DNA of 64,000 nucleotides. Source: an uncultured bacterium. GTDB taxonomy: Bacteria; Muiribacteriota; Ozemobacteria; Ozemobacterales; Ozemobacteraceae. The DNA lies in contig CALEDQ010000008.1 of assembly GCA_937949615.1 (NCBI GenBank), positions 930,001-994,000 of the forward strand, read 5' to 3'. The position numbers were made by a program, and so were the translations under genes. Positions 1 to 8,566 of the stretch are shown here, in pieces. The notes beneath the pieces were generated by a model. That model made no database searches. It saw nothing but the letters and a program-made list of their open reading frames with translations, and was not told the DNA's origin. The first letter of the stretch is position 1; each line of letters starts with the position of its first letter.

Positions 1-137
1 CGCAACAGCCTGCGCCGCCAGATGCCGATCCAAACAGGAAAAGGTGCTTACAGAGCTCATTCCGAAGCCCCTTAATGTTCTGCCGTTTTTTTGTCGATAG
101 ACTGTTGTGGGATTAATCAGAATTAAAGGAGTGCGGC
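1..137. other. Window edge, no assignable gene
   Basis: The first 120 bases are open in more than one plus-strand frame; one of these frames ends with TAA at 73-75. This may be the 3' end of a gene that begins outside the window, but the fragment is too short and uncharacteristic to name. Bases 127-131 hold the AGGAG ribosome binding site of ddl. Confidence 0.3.
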
Positions 138-1277
138 ATGAAGGCAGAAACCGGCAACAAGCTTAAAGTAGGCGTCATTTTTGGTGGCAGATCTGGAGAA
201 CATGAAGTATCGCTGGTCTCTGCCAATTCAATAATGAAAGCTTTGAACCCTGATAAATACGAGGTGATTCCGGTTGGCATCACACGCCAGGGCTCATGGA
301 TGGTCGGCGTTAAGCCTGACGCAATGCTTGAATACAGCAAGAACCGCACCGCCGGCAACATCGCCTTTGCCGGCACCAACAGCGGCAAGGCCAGCCTCAA
401 CTGCGATCCGGCCAATAAAGGCCTGATGCTGCTCGATCAGCAAAAAACCGGTGAACAGGTTAAGCTCGATGTTCTGTTCCCGATCATTCACGGCACCTAT
501 GGCGAAGACGGCACCCTGCAGGGAATGCTCGAACTGGCCGATCTGCCCTACGTTGGCTGCGGCGTGCTCGCCTCTGCTGTCGGCATGGATAAAACCTTTT
601 CAAAACGCCTGTTTCATGAAGCCGGCATCGAAGTCGCTCCCTACCGCGAATATCTGCGCAGCACCTGGCGCACCAGCCCTGACGCAGTAATTACTGAGAT
701 TGAAAAAACACTCGGCTACCCGTGTTTTGTTAAACCGGTTAACTCCGGCTCATCGGTAGGCATCTCGAAGGCAAAAAACCGTGAAAGCCTGCGCGAAGCC
801 ATGGATATGGCCGCCCGCTACGATCGCAAGATCCTCGTTGAATCACATATCGACGGGCGCGAAATCGAAGTTTCGGTGCTTGGCAACGATCAACCCATTG
901 CCTCTCTGCCCGGCGAAATCGTGCCCTGCAATGAATTTTACGATTACACCGCCAAGTATGTCGATGATCGCTCTGAATTGAAGATTCCGGCCGATCTGCC
1001 GGCCAAAATGATCGAAGAAATCAGAGAGGCTGCGATCAGAGCCTACAAAGCCCTCGACTGTGCCGGCATGGCCCGTGTCGACTTTTTCCTCGAACGCAAA
1101 ACCAACCGCATCATCATCAACGAAATCAACACAATTCCTGGCTTTACCAGCATCAGCATGTATCCCAAGCTCTGGGAAGCCACCGGCATCAGCTACCCTG
1201 AACTTGTCGACCGTCTGGTAGAACTCGCCATCGAGCGCTACCGCGACAAACAGGAATCACTAAGCGCCGTTTCCTGA
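138..1277 (+). CDS. ddl: D-alanine--D-alanine ligase
   Basis: This enzyme joins two D-alanines using ATP in the cytoplasm to make the terminal dipeptide of the peptidoglycan precursor. The 379 residues carry the family signatures: GGRSGEHEVSL near residue 16, HGTYGEDG near 118, the ATP-grasp stretch KPVNSGSSVG near 200, the omega-loop FYDYTAKY near 262, and the C-terminal metal and substrate site NEINTIPGFT near 330. The tyrosine in the omega loop is typical of D-Ala-D-Ala rather than D-Ala-D-Lac ligases. The start is supported by AGGAG a few bases upstream. A hairpin terminator follows, and the next gene is convergent. No other mur genes are visible here. Confidence 0.97.
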   Translation: MKAETGNKLKVGVIFGGRSGEHEVSLVSANSIMKALNPDKYEVIPVGITRQGSWMVGVKPDAMLEYSKNRTAGNIAFAGTNSGKASLNCDPANKGLMLLDQQKTGEQVKLDVLFPIIHGTYGEDGTLQGMLELADLPYVGCGVLASAVGMDKTFSKRLFHEAGIEVAPYREYLRSTWRTSPDAVITEIEKTLGYPCFVKPVNSGSSVGISKAKNRESLREAMDMAARYDRKILVESHIDGREIEVSVLGNDQPIASLPGEIVPCNEFYDYTAKYVDDRSELKIPADLPAKMIEEIREAAIRAYKALDCAGMARVDFFLERKTNRIIINEINTIPGFTSISMYPKLWEATGISYPELVDRLVELAIERYRDKQESLSAVS

Positions 1278-1302
1278 CAAGAATCAATCGAATCTTAACG
1301 AT

Positions 1303-1336
1303 AAACACTCCCTGCTCAAGCGGGGAGTGTTTGCTT
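1303..1336 (+). terminator. Hairpin terminator after ddl
   Basis: A ten-base-pair stem (1303-1312 with 1323-1332) encloses a short inner GC-closed loop. It lies 25 bases after the ddl stop codon and between convergent genes. The T tract on the plus strand is short, so termination may be weak. Confidence 0.6.
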
Positions 1337-1444
1337 ATATATGAAGTTCCAGTGAATTTATCCCAATTGAGATGCTTCGGGCCTATCAGCCTCGCAATCA
1401 AATATAAAAAGGCTTTGTCTTTGCAATTGTTTTTGCCGGGTTTT

Positions 1445-2479
1445 TCAGGGGCGGTCGCCGACGATCAGGCCCTTGAGTTTGCGACCGTCGCTCCAGTAGC
1501 CGAGAAAACGCAGTTCTGGAGCTTTTTTGAAAGCCGAGAGGTCTGAATCAAGAGTAAAAGTGGCGTAGGTGAGTGCGTCAAAGAGCCTGAAGGTGCCATT
1601 CCAGTCGAAAGCGTCGATATGACTGGTGCGCAGAGAACGGGCATGAAATTTTTCTTTGAAAAGCCCGACAAAATCATTGCGGTTCTCGACGATAAAACGC
1701 TCATATTCGGGTTCTTCTGGCGTCAGGGCAGCCAGTTCGTCGGCAACCAGAGGCGGTTGGCCATAATAGTCTGACAAAGCCGTTATGAAAGCTTTGTTTT
1801 CGGTTTTGACGCGATCAGCGGCATAAAAAATTTCGCGGGCAGCCTGTGCCACCGGTTCCTGAACCCGGTCACCGCAGAGAATGATCATGCGGGTTCTACG
1901 GCTGATGCCAGTAAGATCGAGCAGTTTGATGCTTCTCTGGTATGGCGTGACGACCATCAGGGCGAGCGGAACCGGAAGCCCGAAATAGTCACTGCTGGCG
2001 GCGAGGTTGGCGGCCAGAACGCCGCCGGCGCCATGGCCGATAATGGCGAAGCGGTCGCGGTTGATTTCGATTTTCTGACGGGCAAAAGCCTGCTGCAGAA
2101 AGTCTTTAACCGAGCGCACGACATTGGTGTGGTAAAAGCGGGCGAACTGCCCGGTTCCCTGGTAGTATGGAAAAACCACAACCCAGCCAGAACGGCACAG
2201 GTGCCTGATTTGCCCCAGATAATAACCGGGATTGGTCGCCATCCAGTCGTGCAGCAGCACGACAACACCGGCACTGGCAGGCGCCGGCCCGGCAGGCTCA
2301 AAAACCTGGTAACGTTCGTGGGCAATCCCGCTTTCCCAGGAGGTGAAATCTGCATGCAGATAATTTCTGCCGCCGGGCCCCATGGCGCTCTGCACCGGCC
2401 CACGCGCAACTTCACGGGCGCAGGCAGCAGTCGGAACGACTGCCAGCAGCAGCAGAATCAGTCTGAAAATATTTCGCAT
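1445..2479 (-). CDS. Exported alpha/beta-hydrolase-like protein lacking the nucleophile serine
   Basis: The 344-residue product starts with a signal peptide ending around AACA (residues 1-20; possibly a lipobox-like cysteine). It then shows an alpha/beta-hydrolase core resembling chlorophyllase and dienelactone-hydrolase-type lipases: VVVLLHDW near residue 73 (oxyanion strand) and the nucleophile elbow near residue 148. The elbow reads GHGAGG instead of the usual GHSAGG, so the catalytic serine codon is a glycine codon (GGC). The protein may therefore be non-catalytic, or use another residue. The gene follows the small membrane protein gene at 2489-2908 with a 9-base gap and has no clear ribosome binding site, so it is probably translated by coupling. 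Exact substrate and role are unknown. Confidence 0.7.
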   Translation of the reverse strand: MRNIFRLILLLLAVVPTAACAREVARGPVQSAMGPGGRNYLHADFTSWESGIAHERYQVFEPAGPAPASAGVVVLLHDWMATNPGYYLGQIRHLCRSGWVVVFPYYQGTGQFARFYHTNVVRSVKDFLQQAFARQKIEINRDRFAIIGHGAGGVLAANLAASSDYFGLPVPLALMVVTPYQRSIKLLDLTGISRRTRMIILCGDRVQEPVAQAAREIFYAADRVKTENKAFITALSDYYGQPPLVADELAALTPEEPEYERFIVENRNDFVGLFKEKFHARSLRTSHIDAFDWNGTFRLFDALTYATFTLDSDLSAFKKAPELRFLGYWSDGRKLKGLIVGDRP

Positions 2480-2488
2480 CGAATTTGT

Positions 2489-2908
2489 TCAGGATTCGAG
2501 ATATTTCTTTTCGATACGTTCTCTGAAAAGTTCGAAACCCATTTTTTCGAGGCCGAGAGCAACGATAAACAGGGCAACACCGATAAGGCTGCCGGCTTTG
2601 ATTTCGGCACGCTTAACTTCGGCAAGGCTCTTGTCGTATGGCATCGAAACATTTTCGACGAATACAGCAGCGGCAGCCAGACCAGCCAGCCAGGTAAAAA
2701 GGGTCTCGCAGCTGATCAGCAGGTTCCAGAAGAGGCCGCCGACGCGTCTTTCAGATCTGAGCAGCGGGCGGGTCGCCAGATAAAGCGGCAGAAGCAGCGG
2801 CCCAAGCAGAAAGATTACCAGCACCCAGAACCAGTCGAGGTTTTTTCTCTGACGACTGTCCCAGGCAACCCATATAGTCGCAATTGCGCGCACCCATCTT
2901 GGCCACAT
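2489..2908 (-). CDS. Small membrane protein of unknown function
   Basis: I place the start at the ATG at 2908, nine bases after a GGAGG ribosome binding site (2918-2922), giving 139 residues; a longer reading to 2959 has no such site. The protein has an amphipathic N-terminus beginning MWPRWVRAI, a hydrophobic segment around WFWVLVIFLLGPLLLPLYL, a second around LFTWLAGLAAAAVFVEN and a third near AGSLIGVALFIVALGL, followed by a charged tail. I do not recognise the family. It is the first gene of a two-gene unit with the hydrolase-like gene, so the two may act together at the envelope. Confidence 0.6.
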   Translation of the reverse strand: MWPRWVRAIATIWVAWDSRQRKNLDWFWVLVIFLLGPLLLPLYLATRPLLRSERRVGGLFWNLLISCETLFTWLAGLAAAAVFVENVSMPYDKSLAEVKRAEIKAGSLIGVALFIVALGLEKMGFELFRERIEKKYLES

Positions 2909-3011
2909 AAGTTCTTTCCTCCAGCTTGTCTCTATAGATAACAGGCCACAGCATACCACGATATGCTACTTCAGTAAAACCCTAATTGGTTCACAAAAAA
3001 ATTAGATAGTA

Positions 3012-3040
3012 TTACCGTACAGCGTTTTTTTTTGTATAAT
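3012..3040 (+). promoter_or_regulatory. Predicted sigma-70 promoter of the LysM gene
   Basis: TTACCG at 3012-3017 and a perfect TATAAT at 3035-3040 are separated by 17 bases. Transcription would begin near 3047, leaving about 30 bases before the ATG at 3077. Confidence 0.6.
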
Positions 3041-3076
3041 TACAGCGATGAACTTATCATTCGTGAGGTGCAAGCT

Positions 3077-4771
3077 ATGAAACGCTCTGGTTTATTTTTG
3101 AGTCTTTTACTGGCCCTTATTCTTTCTAACCCAGCAGCAGAGCCCGTAATGGCGTCAACGGCCGATCCGTTTTCGGTACAAAGCGGCACCAATGCTGCAG
3201 TAAATCAGAATGCGGCAAAAGAAGAGGTGCCTGCAGCCCCAGCTGAAGCACCAAAAGAAGAAGCCAAGCCCCAGACCGTCAAGGAAATCGCCAAACATAC
3301 TGTGCAGGCTGGCGACAGTCTCTGGCGCATCGCCCAGAAACTGCTTGGCGATGGCAACCGCTATCGCGAAATCATCGAAGCCAATAAGGCGAAATACCCT
3401 TCGCTCGAAAAGAATCCTGACCTGATTCATGCCGGCTGGGTACTTGAAGTGCCGGTTGAAAAAGAAGTAAAACCGGCTGAAGAAAAGCCGAAAGAAACCA
3501 AACCCGCAGTTGAAGAAACCAAGAAACCTGAGCCGAAAGTTGAAAAAGACACAACGGTTTCAGCTGACAAAGTCAGCAAGCTGCCACAATGGTCAACCGA
3601 AGAAAAGATTAAAAAGCTGCAGAGCGCCCTCGATTCAGCCAATCGCGCACTGCTTGCCCAAAAGAAACGCATCGCCGACCTCAATGAGCAGACTGTCAGA
3701 TTTCTGATCGACAACAAGTTCATGACCGAAGAAGAATGGATGGCGATGAATCCGCCCGAAGGCTATACCTATCGCCTGAACCGGGTCGGCAAAATCGAAC
3801 TGGTCGGCAGCGACAACAAACCTCTGACCAACGCCGATATGGCCGCTCTCGACAAAAAGACCAAAGATGCGGCAAAGGCGCCTGAAACCAAGCCCGCCAG
3901 CGAAACCAAACCGGCGGTCGACAAAGACAAAAACCAGTCTGACGCTGATGCGAAAGCCAAACAGGAAGCCCACGACAAAGCGGTAAAAGAAGCCAAGGCG
4001 AAAGCCGAAGTCGAAAAGGCCGCAAAAGAAAAGGCTGACAAAGCCAAAAACGACAAAGCGGCCGCTGACAAGATAGCTGCTGACAAGGCCGCCAAAGAAA
4101 AAGCGGATGCAGAAAAGGCTGCTGCTGAAAAAGCCGCCAAAGAAAAAGCAGATGCCGAAAAAGCTGCTGCCGAAGCTGAAAAAGTCGCCGAGACCCGCTA
4201 CCAGAAGATGCTCAGCGAAATCGGCATTCCTGATCTCGCTGACAAGCGCGATGCTTACTACAAAGGCATCAAGAACGGTTCTGATCTGCTCTCGAAGGGT
4301 TTCTTCGGTGGCACCACGTCGTTCTACAAGTTCGTGAACAGCATGGACTACCCCGAATACGATATTCCGTCGCTGCAGAGAGACCTGCGCGAAGCACAGA
4401 AGAGCTATGAAAAGGCAATCGACAAGAACAAGACCAGCCGCACCCTCGGCATCTTCGGCGATACTATCGAAAGCGCCGGCAAAAAGGTCGAACAGTCGAG
4501 AGCCAGACTCGAAAAAGCATGGGGCGAGCTTGGCAAAGCCCTCGATGAATCGAAAGCAAAAGCCAAAGAACTCGAAGGCAATGTCAGCAGCAACAAAGCC
4601 AAAGCCGCTACTGCCCAGAAAGAACTCGACAAGCTCGATAAATATGATTCGAAGAATGCCGGCGAAGTTCAGAGACTGAGCAAAGAAATCAAGGACATCA
4701 ACGAAAATATTTCTGACGACGAAAAGAAACTCAGTAATTACAAAGAACTGAAGAGCGTCTTCAAAATCTAA
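3077..4771 (+). CDS. Exported LysM-domain protein with Lys/Ala-rich coiled coil
   Basis: The ATG at 3077 is chosen because it follows GAGGTG and opens a clean signal peptide (MKRSGLFLSLLLALILSNPA); the longer frame begins inside the promoter -10 box. The mature part of the 564-residue protein has an acidic Pro/Glu/Lys linker, then a LysM domain at about residues 73-130 (HTVQAGDSLWRIAQ to GWVLEVP). A second Lys/Pro/Glu linker and a helical segment follow. Residues 300-375 form a highly repetitive Ala/Lys/Asp/Glu coiled coil, and further coiled-coil helices reach the C-terminus. LysM domains bind peptidoglycan, so a periplasmic, wall-bound structural or tethering role is likely. No catalytic domain is visible. 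Confidence 0.85.
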   Translation: MKRSGLFLSLLLALILSNPAAEPVMASTADPFSVQSGTNAAVNQNAAKEEVPAAPAEAPKEEAKPQTVKEIAKHTVQAGDSLWRIAQKLLGDGNRYREIIEANKAKYPSLEKNPDLIHAGWVLEVPVEKEVKPAEEKPKETKPAVEETKKPEPKVEKDTTVSADKVSKLPQWSTEEKIKKLQSALDSANRALLAQKKRIADLNEQTVRFLIDNKFMTEEEWMAMNPPEGYTYRLNRVGKIELVGSDNKPLTNADMAALDKKTKDAAKAPETKPASETKPAVDKDKNQSDADAKAKQEAHDKAVKEAKAKAEVEKAAKEKADKAKNDKAAADKIAADKAAKEKADAEKAAAEKAAKEKADAEKAAAEAEKVAETRYQKMLSEIGIPDLADKRDAYYKGIKNGSDLLSKGFFGGTTSFYKFVNSMDYPEYDIPSLQRDLREAQKSYEKAIDKNKTSRTLGIFGDTIESAGKKVEQSRARLEKAWGELGKALDESKAKAKELEGNVSSNKAKAATAQKELDKLDKYDSKNAGEVQRLSKEIKDINENISDDEKKLSNYKELKSVFKI

Positions 4772-4824
4772 GGCCTTGTTAAGAAATTACTGTTACACTT
4801 TGTCCATGCGACCGGCCATAAGGG

Positions 4825-4867
4825 GCCGTAAAAGCAAAAACCATTGTCATGGTTTTTGTTTAACGGC
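4825..4867. other. Long imperfect hairpin in the intergenic region
   Basis: GCCGT at 4825-4829 pairs with ACGGC at 4863-4867, and inside it a nine-base-pair arm (4835-4843 with 4850-4858) closes a TTGTCA loop. It lies between the LysM gene and the terminator-like hairpin at 4911. Its function is unknown. Confidence 0.45.
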
Positions 4868-4910
4868 TCCTAAAAACTGCTGGTCGCCAGCATGATAATG
4901 GTTTATACTT

Positions 4911-4942
4911 CTGGTCAGGGACATACCCTGACCAGATTTTTC
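4911..4942 (+). terminator. Rho-independent terminator
   Basis: A perfect ten-base-pair stem (4911-4920 with 4926-4935) with a five-base loop is followed by ATTTTTCTT. It ends the LysM transcript. As it stops only about 20 bases before the next start codon, it could also act as an attenuator for the TolB-like gene. Confidence 0.8.
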
Positions 4943-4961
4943 TTCCGCGAAAGGTAGAAAC

Positions 4962-5795
4962 ATGAAGAGGAAATTGCTGATTGCCCTGTTGCTCATTCAG
5001 ACCTTGTTTGGTTTTGCCGTTCTGGCCGCCGATATGCCTGAAGGCAGAATACTGTTCATCGATTCACCAGAGCCAGATGCAAACTATCTGGCGGTCATCA
5101 ACCCGGATGGCACAGGTAAACTTCGCCTGACACCGGCTTTCAACAACATCATGTTCCCGCGCTACAATGAAGCCAGTGGCTGGATCGGTTTCACCAACAA
5201 AACTTCAGACATGACCTCAGAAATTTACCTGCTCAACAAGACAGGCGACCGGGTCAGAAGAGTTCTGACCGATGCGGCCTTCGAAGATTTCTCACCCGAC
5301 GGCAAATTCTTTCTCTACACCACCTGCAACGGTAAGGCCGAGCTGTATGTCTACAGTCTCGAGCGCAAGCAGGCGAACAAAATCTCTCAGGATCTCAAGG
5401 TCACCGCAGCCAACTGGTCGGCCGATGGCGCCTGGATAGCAGTTTCGGCTCTCACAGAAGACGGCACCTCTGACATTTACCTGATTTCGACGATGATGCA
5501 GGGTATTAAACGCGTTACTGCAACCGAAAAGATCAATGAATCGTTTCCGGTTTTCAGCAAAGACGGCAAATTTCTCGTTTACTTCACTGACCGGCACGGC
5601 GAAAATGAGCTTGAATATCTGGCTGTCGATCAGAGCGAAGTTCAGCGGCCGATCGTCAGAGGCATTTACCCCAGCCTTTCACCCGACAACCGCCATGTTG
5701 TCTTTCAGCAGGGCAATACCATCGGCATGGCCTCTATCGAGGGTCTTGACGTAAAAACTCTGACTGCGGGCCGTACACCAGTCTGGATTAAATAA
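4962..5795 (+). CDS. Exported TolB/PD40-type beta-propeller protein
   Basis: The 277-residue protein opens with a signal peptide (cleavage near VLAADMP, residue 23). It is built from repeated PD40/WD40-like blades of the TolB type, recognisable as recurring motifs such as FSPDGKFFLY (about 108), WSADGAWIAVS (about 152), FSKDGKFLVYF (about 193) and LSPDNRHVVF (about 240). TolB proteins act in the periplasm as protein-interaction propellers. This one has only the propeller and lacks the TolB N-terminal domain, and no tol or pal genes lie nearby, so I do not call it TolB. A modest AAAGGT ribosome binding site precedes the ATG. Confidence 0.8.
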   Translation: MKRKLLIALLLIQTLFGFAVLAADMPEGRILFIDSPEPDANYLAVINPDGTGKLRLTPAFNNIMFPRYNEASGWIGFTNKTSDMTSEIYLLNKTGDRVRRVLTDAAFEDFSPDGKFFLYTTCNGKAELYVYSLERKQANKISQDLKVTAANWSADGAWIAVSALTEDGTSDIYLISTMMQGIKRVTATEKINESFPVFSKDGKFLVYFTDRHGENELEYLAVDQSEVQRPIVRGIYPSLSPDNRHVVFQQGNTIGMASIEGLDVKTLTAGRTPVWIK

Positions 5796-5796
5796 A

Positions 5797-5825
5797 TTGA
5801 CCTCGAAGTCTTTGAATTGTAAAAT
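5797..5825 (+). promoter_or_regulatory. Predicted promoter of the uspA-like gene
   Basis: TTGACC at 5797-5802 and TAAAAT at 5820-5825 are separated by exactly 17 bases. The box begins two bases after the preceding stop codon and lies 29 bases before the UspA start, so the UspA gene is probably transcribed on its own. Confidence 0.6.
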
Positions 5826-5854
5826 GGGCAAAACATTTATGGGAAGGTTCTTCG

Positions 5855-6313
5855 ATGATAAAAATTAACAAAATTCTCGTACCCGTTGATTTTTCGGAAG
5901 GTTCGGAACTGGCTCTCAGATATGCCGCCACCTTTGCCAGCGAATATGGCGCGCAGATTCATCTTCTTAACGTCATCGAAGAAGAAGTTCTTCACGCCGG
6001 CAACCTTGGTGATCCGCTCGAAACTTCGAGCAAGTGGCATGAGCAGAACATGAAGCAGCTCGAAAGCTTTGTTCCCGCCAAATACAACGATTTCGACATT
6101 ATCAGAAAAGTTCAGGGCGGCCTGGTTTATGAAACCATCATCAACTATGCCAAAGACAACGAAATCAGCCTGATCATCATCGGCGCCCACGGCAAAACAG
6201 GCTTCATCGATTCATGGCTTGGCGGCAACAGCTACGAAATCGCACGCAAATCACCCTGCGCGGTTCTCACCGTAAAACCACAGGGACGTGGCTTCGTTGA
6301 AAGACCTGCCTGA
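5855..6313 (+). CDS. Universal stress protein (UspA family)
   Basis: The product is a single-domain cytoplasmic UspA protein of 152 residues, the usual length. It begins with the conserved strand KILVPVDFSEGSELAL and carries the C-terminal nucleotide-binding signature around GAHGKTGFIDSWLGGNSYEI, ending SPCAVLTVK. The signature resembles the ATP-binding G-2X-G-9X-G pattern, with GN replacing the usual GS/GT, so nucleotide binding is plausible but not certain. GGAAGG precedes the ATG. Members respond to starvation and stress; the specific role cannot be read from the sequence. The gene stands alone and converges on the U32 peptidase gene six bases downstream. Confidence 0.9.
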   Translation: MIKINKILVPVDFSEGSELALRYAATFASEYGAQIHLLNVIEEEVLHAGNLGDPLETSSKWHEQNMKQLESFVPAKYNDFDIIRKVQGGLVYETIINYAKDNEISLIIIGAHGKTGFIDSWLGGNSYEIARKSPCAVLTVKPQGRGFVERPA

Positions 6314-6319
6314 TTAACT

Positions 6320-8566
6320 TCAGGCGTTTCTGAAAGATTCAAGCATCCGGTTCAGATCCTTTGCGACCTGAACCGGATTTTCTTCGGGTGAAACCGCAAC
6401 ATCGATCTGCAGCGAAGCACTGTTACGGCGAATGATCGAAGTCGGCTTGTCTTCGATAAACATTGCAGTGACCTCATTACCGACCGGCAGCACAAAAAAC
6501 CTGTCATTATGTGAGTTCTGCGCAACCACACCGGCCCTCAGATCCGGTTTGAAACGGGTAAACGACACCAGCGGATTCCAGACATAACTGCTGCGAAAAC
6601 CGGCAAGAGCAGCCGGAATACGTTCTTCGCGCCATTCCCGCGAAAACACCGCATCGAGCCCACAGCTACGGATAAAATCGAGGGCAGCGAGATTGCAGAC
6701 ATTGAATGACCAGTCAAAAGTGAATTTGAGCCTGGGAAACATTTTTGCCAGAGCGAAGCCTTCCCAGCCAAAACAGATGAAACTGCCCGACTCAAGACCT
6801 CTGAGTTCGCCAGCGAGACACTCAAATTGCCCGCGGGTCAGTATCGGAGGCAGCCACCATGAAACACGGCCGCGCAAAACCATATCGGCGCGGGTATTAT
6901 CACCATGCCACGGCAGAATCCAGCCATCAACCGGCAGATCACGCAGAAATGGAAAACTGTGATTCCAGACACGCAGGTTAACCTGGGGCCTGGCATTTTC
7001 AGAGAAATGCCGTGAATAATCCGGCCGACTCTGGCGCGAAGACATTATCAAAGCCGCAAGTGAAGGTTCGCCTTTGGGCGGTGGCAGCTGTTCAAGGCGG
7101 CAGAGAGTCTCGACCAGCGAGCGCTTGAGCTTTTTCAGTGCACTGCCGCTTATATGCAGACCTTTGCCCAGAAGCTTGGTAATCATTCTGCCAGATGTGA
7201 AAAGGTCACCGAGCACCGCAAATTTTTCCTGCAGTGGACCATCTTCGAGCCCCTTGTTGAGAGCCAGCTGCAGAAGCTCTTCTGATTCAAGGCGCAGACG
7301 ATGCTCATTGATAACCGCTTCTACTGCGAGCGGAGTGCCTTCATGCCCCGACCAGAAAAGGTCGACCGGCCGGCGCTCCCAGTCGCGGTTCCATTGCGAT
7401 TCCCAGCTGCCCTCATCTGAGGTTGAAGTTCGCCGCAGCTCGACGCCACTGCCGAGAGAAACCGGCAGCCCGCGCACCCAGGCCATTTTGGGGTGTTTTC
7501 TGTCATTCTTGACCCAGGTAATTCTGGCGCCCTGCTGTTCACCATTTTTTTCCCAGACGATGCCGTCGCCGGGAACGGGCAGTTCTCTAACCTGCAGTTC
7601 AACGAGCCCGTCTGAGGTTTTCCCGGTGGTGACACCGATTACAACCCCTTCTCTGCCGGGATTTTCGCCGGTCTGCCAGGTGGCGGACTCGACCGGGCCG
7701 TTGAAAAAACCTGATGATGCCGCCCGGGTGAAGACTTCGTTGAGTTTTGCCGACTCTCTGCTTCTACCGTTATCAAGAGCTTCGCGATAAGCTTTGACTA
7801 CCTGATAAACATATTCGGGGCTCTTCATACGGCCCTCGATTTTCAAAGATGCAACACCGGAATTCCTGAGCCATTCGACTTCATTGATCAGGCGCAGATC
7901 GCGCGGGCTGAAAAGACAGCTGCCGCCGTTGCTGCGGCTGCCATCGATAGAATATTCGCGCCGGCATGGCTGCGCACAGGTGCCGCGGTTGCCGGAGCGG
8001 GTTCCGAGGGCAATGCTCCAGAAACAGCGCCCGGAAATACTGTAGCACATGGCTCCATGCACAAATATTTCAAGTTCGAAAGGCGCAGCCTTTAACAGCT
8101 GTTGAAGCTCTTCAGCGCTGACTTCTCGCGGCAGAATGACCCGGGAAATACCGAGTTCCTTGAGTTCTTCGGCACCGCCATAGCCAAACCAGGCGCCCTG
8201 AGTGCTCAGGTGCAGCGGAATCCGGCTACCGCGGCGTTTCAATTCAACTGCGACCCCGATATCCTGAATTATCAGCGCGTCAGGCTGCAGGGATTCATAA
8301 AAAGTCAGAGCCTCATCGAGAAGTTGCCATTCGTGCTCGAAAACAATGGTATTGAGGGTGACATACATCTTTTTTCCGAGGGCCTGAGTAACTCGACGCG
8401 CCCAGCGCAGGCTTTTCTCGTCGAAATTGGCGGCGAAAGCGCGGGCCCCGAATCTTTTTCCGGCAAGATAAACCGCATCGGCACCGGCAAGGCAGGCCGC
8501 TTTAAGACTGGCAGGGCTGCCGGCCGGCGCAAGAAGCTCGATAGATCTGGCTGGCGACGCTGTCAC
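6320..8566 (-). CDS. U32 family peptidase-like protein (RlhA type)
   Basis: The 748-residue product begins with the U32 N-terminal barrel (IELLAPAGSPASLKAACLAGADAVYL). It has the family core near residues 165-205 with four cysteines (AMCYSISGRCFWS and GTCAQPCRREY), which in RlhA/TrhP relatives are linked to tRNA or rRNA hydroxylation and a bound cluster. Despite the peptidase name, long U32 proteins of this kind act in RNA hydroxylation, so RNA modification is the better guess. The C-terminal half corresponds to the long DUF3656-type extension and a second barrel-like region. Translation starts at GTG; TAG of aroQ and this GTG share a base, and GAGGG lies just upstream, so it is coupled to aroQ. 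Confidence 0.85.
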   Translation of the reverse strand: MTASPARSIELLAPAGSPASLKAACLAGADAVYLAGKRFGARAFAANFDEKSLRWARRVTQALGKKMYVTLNTIVFEHEWQLLDEALTFYESLQPDALIIQDIGVAVELKRRGSRIPLHLSTQGAWFGYGGAEELKELGISRVILPREVSAEELQQLLKAAPFELEIFVHGAMCYSISGRCFWSIALGTRSGNRGTCAQPCRREYSIDGSRSNGGSCLFSPRDLRLINEVEWLRNSGVASLKIEGRMKSPEYVYQVVKAYREALDNGRSRESAKLNEVFTRAASSGFFNGPVESATWQTGENPGREGVVIGVTTGKTSDGLVELQVRELPVPGDGIVWEKNGEQQGARITWVKNDRKHPKMAWVRGLPVSLGSGVELRRTSTSDEGSWESQWNRDWERRPVDLFWSGHEGTPLAVEAVINEHRLRLESEELLQLALNKGLEDGPLQEKFAVLGDLFTSGRMITKLLGKGLHISGSALKKLKRSLVETLCRLEQLPPPKGEPSLAALIMSSRQSRPDYSRHFSENARPQVNLRVWNHSFPFLRDLPVDGWILPWHGDNTRADMVLRGRVSWWLPPILTRGQFECLAGELRGLESGSFICFGWEGFALAKMFPRLKFTFDWSFNVCNLAALDFIRSCGLDAVFSREWREERIPAALAGFRSSYVWNPLVSFTRFKPDLRAGVVAQNSHNDRFFVLPVGNEVTAMFIEDKPTSIIRRNSASLQIDVAVSPEENPVQVAKDLNRMLESFRNA

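Noticed and set aside
2033..2941. 302-residue plus-strand open frame over the hydrolase-like gene
   Set aside because: It is antisense to two minus-strand genes with good features, has no ribosome binding site, and its composition is typical of a shadow frame.
3769..4140. Ala/Ser/Leu-rich minus-strand frame opposite the LysM protein's coiled coil
   Set aside because: It is the antisense of a repetitive Lys/Ala/Glu coding stretch, which always gives such a frame.
7074..7790. 238-residue plus-strand Ser/Pro/Arg-rich open frame
   Set aside because: It is antisense to the U32 gene and has the biased composition of a shadow frame.
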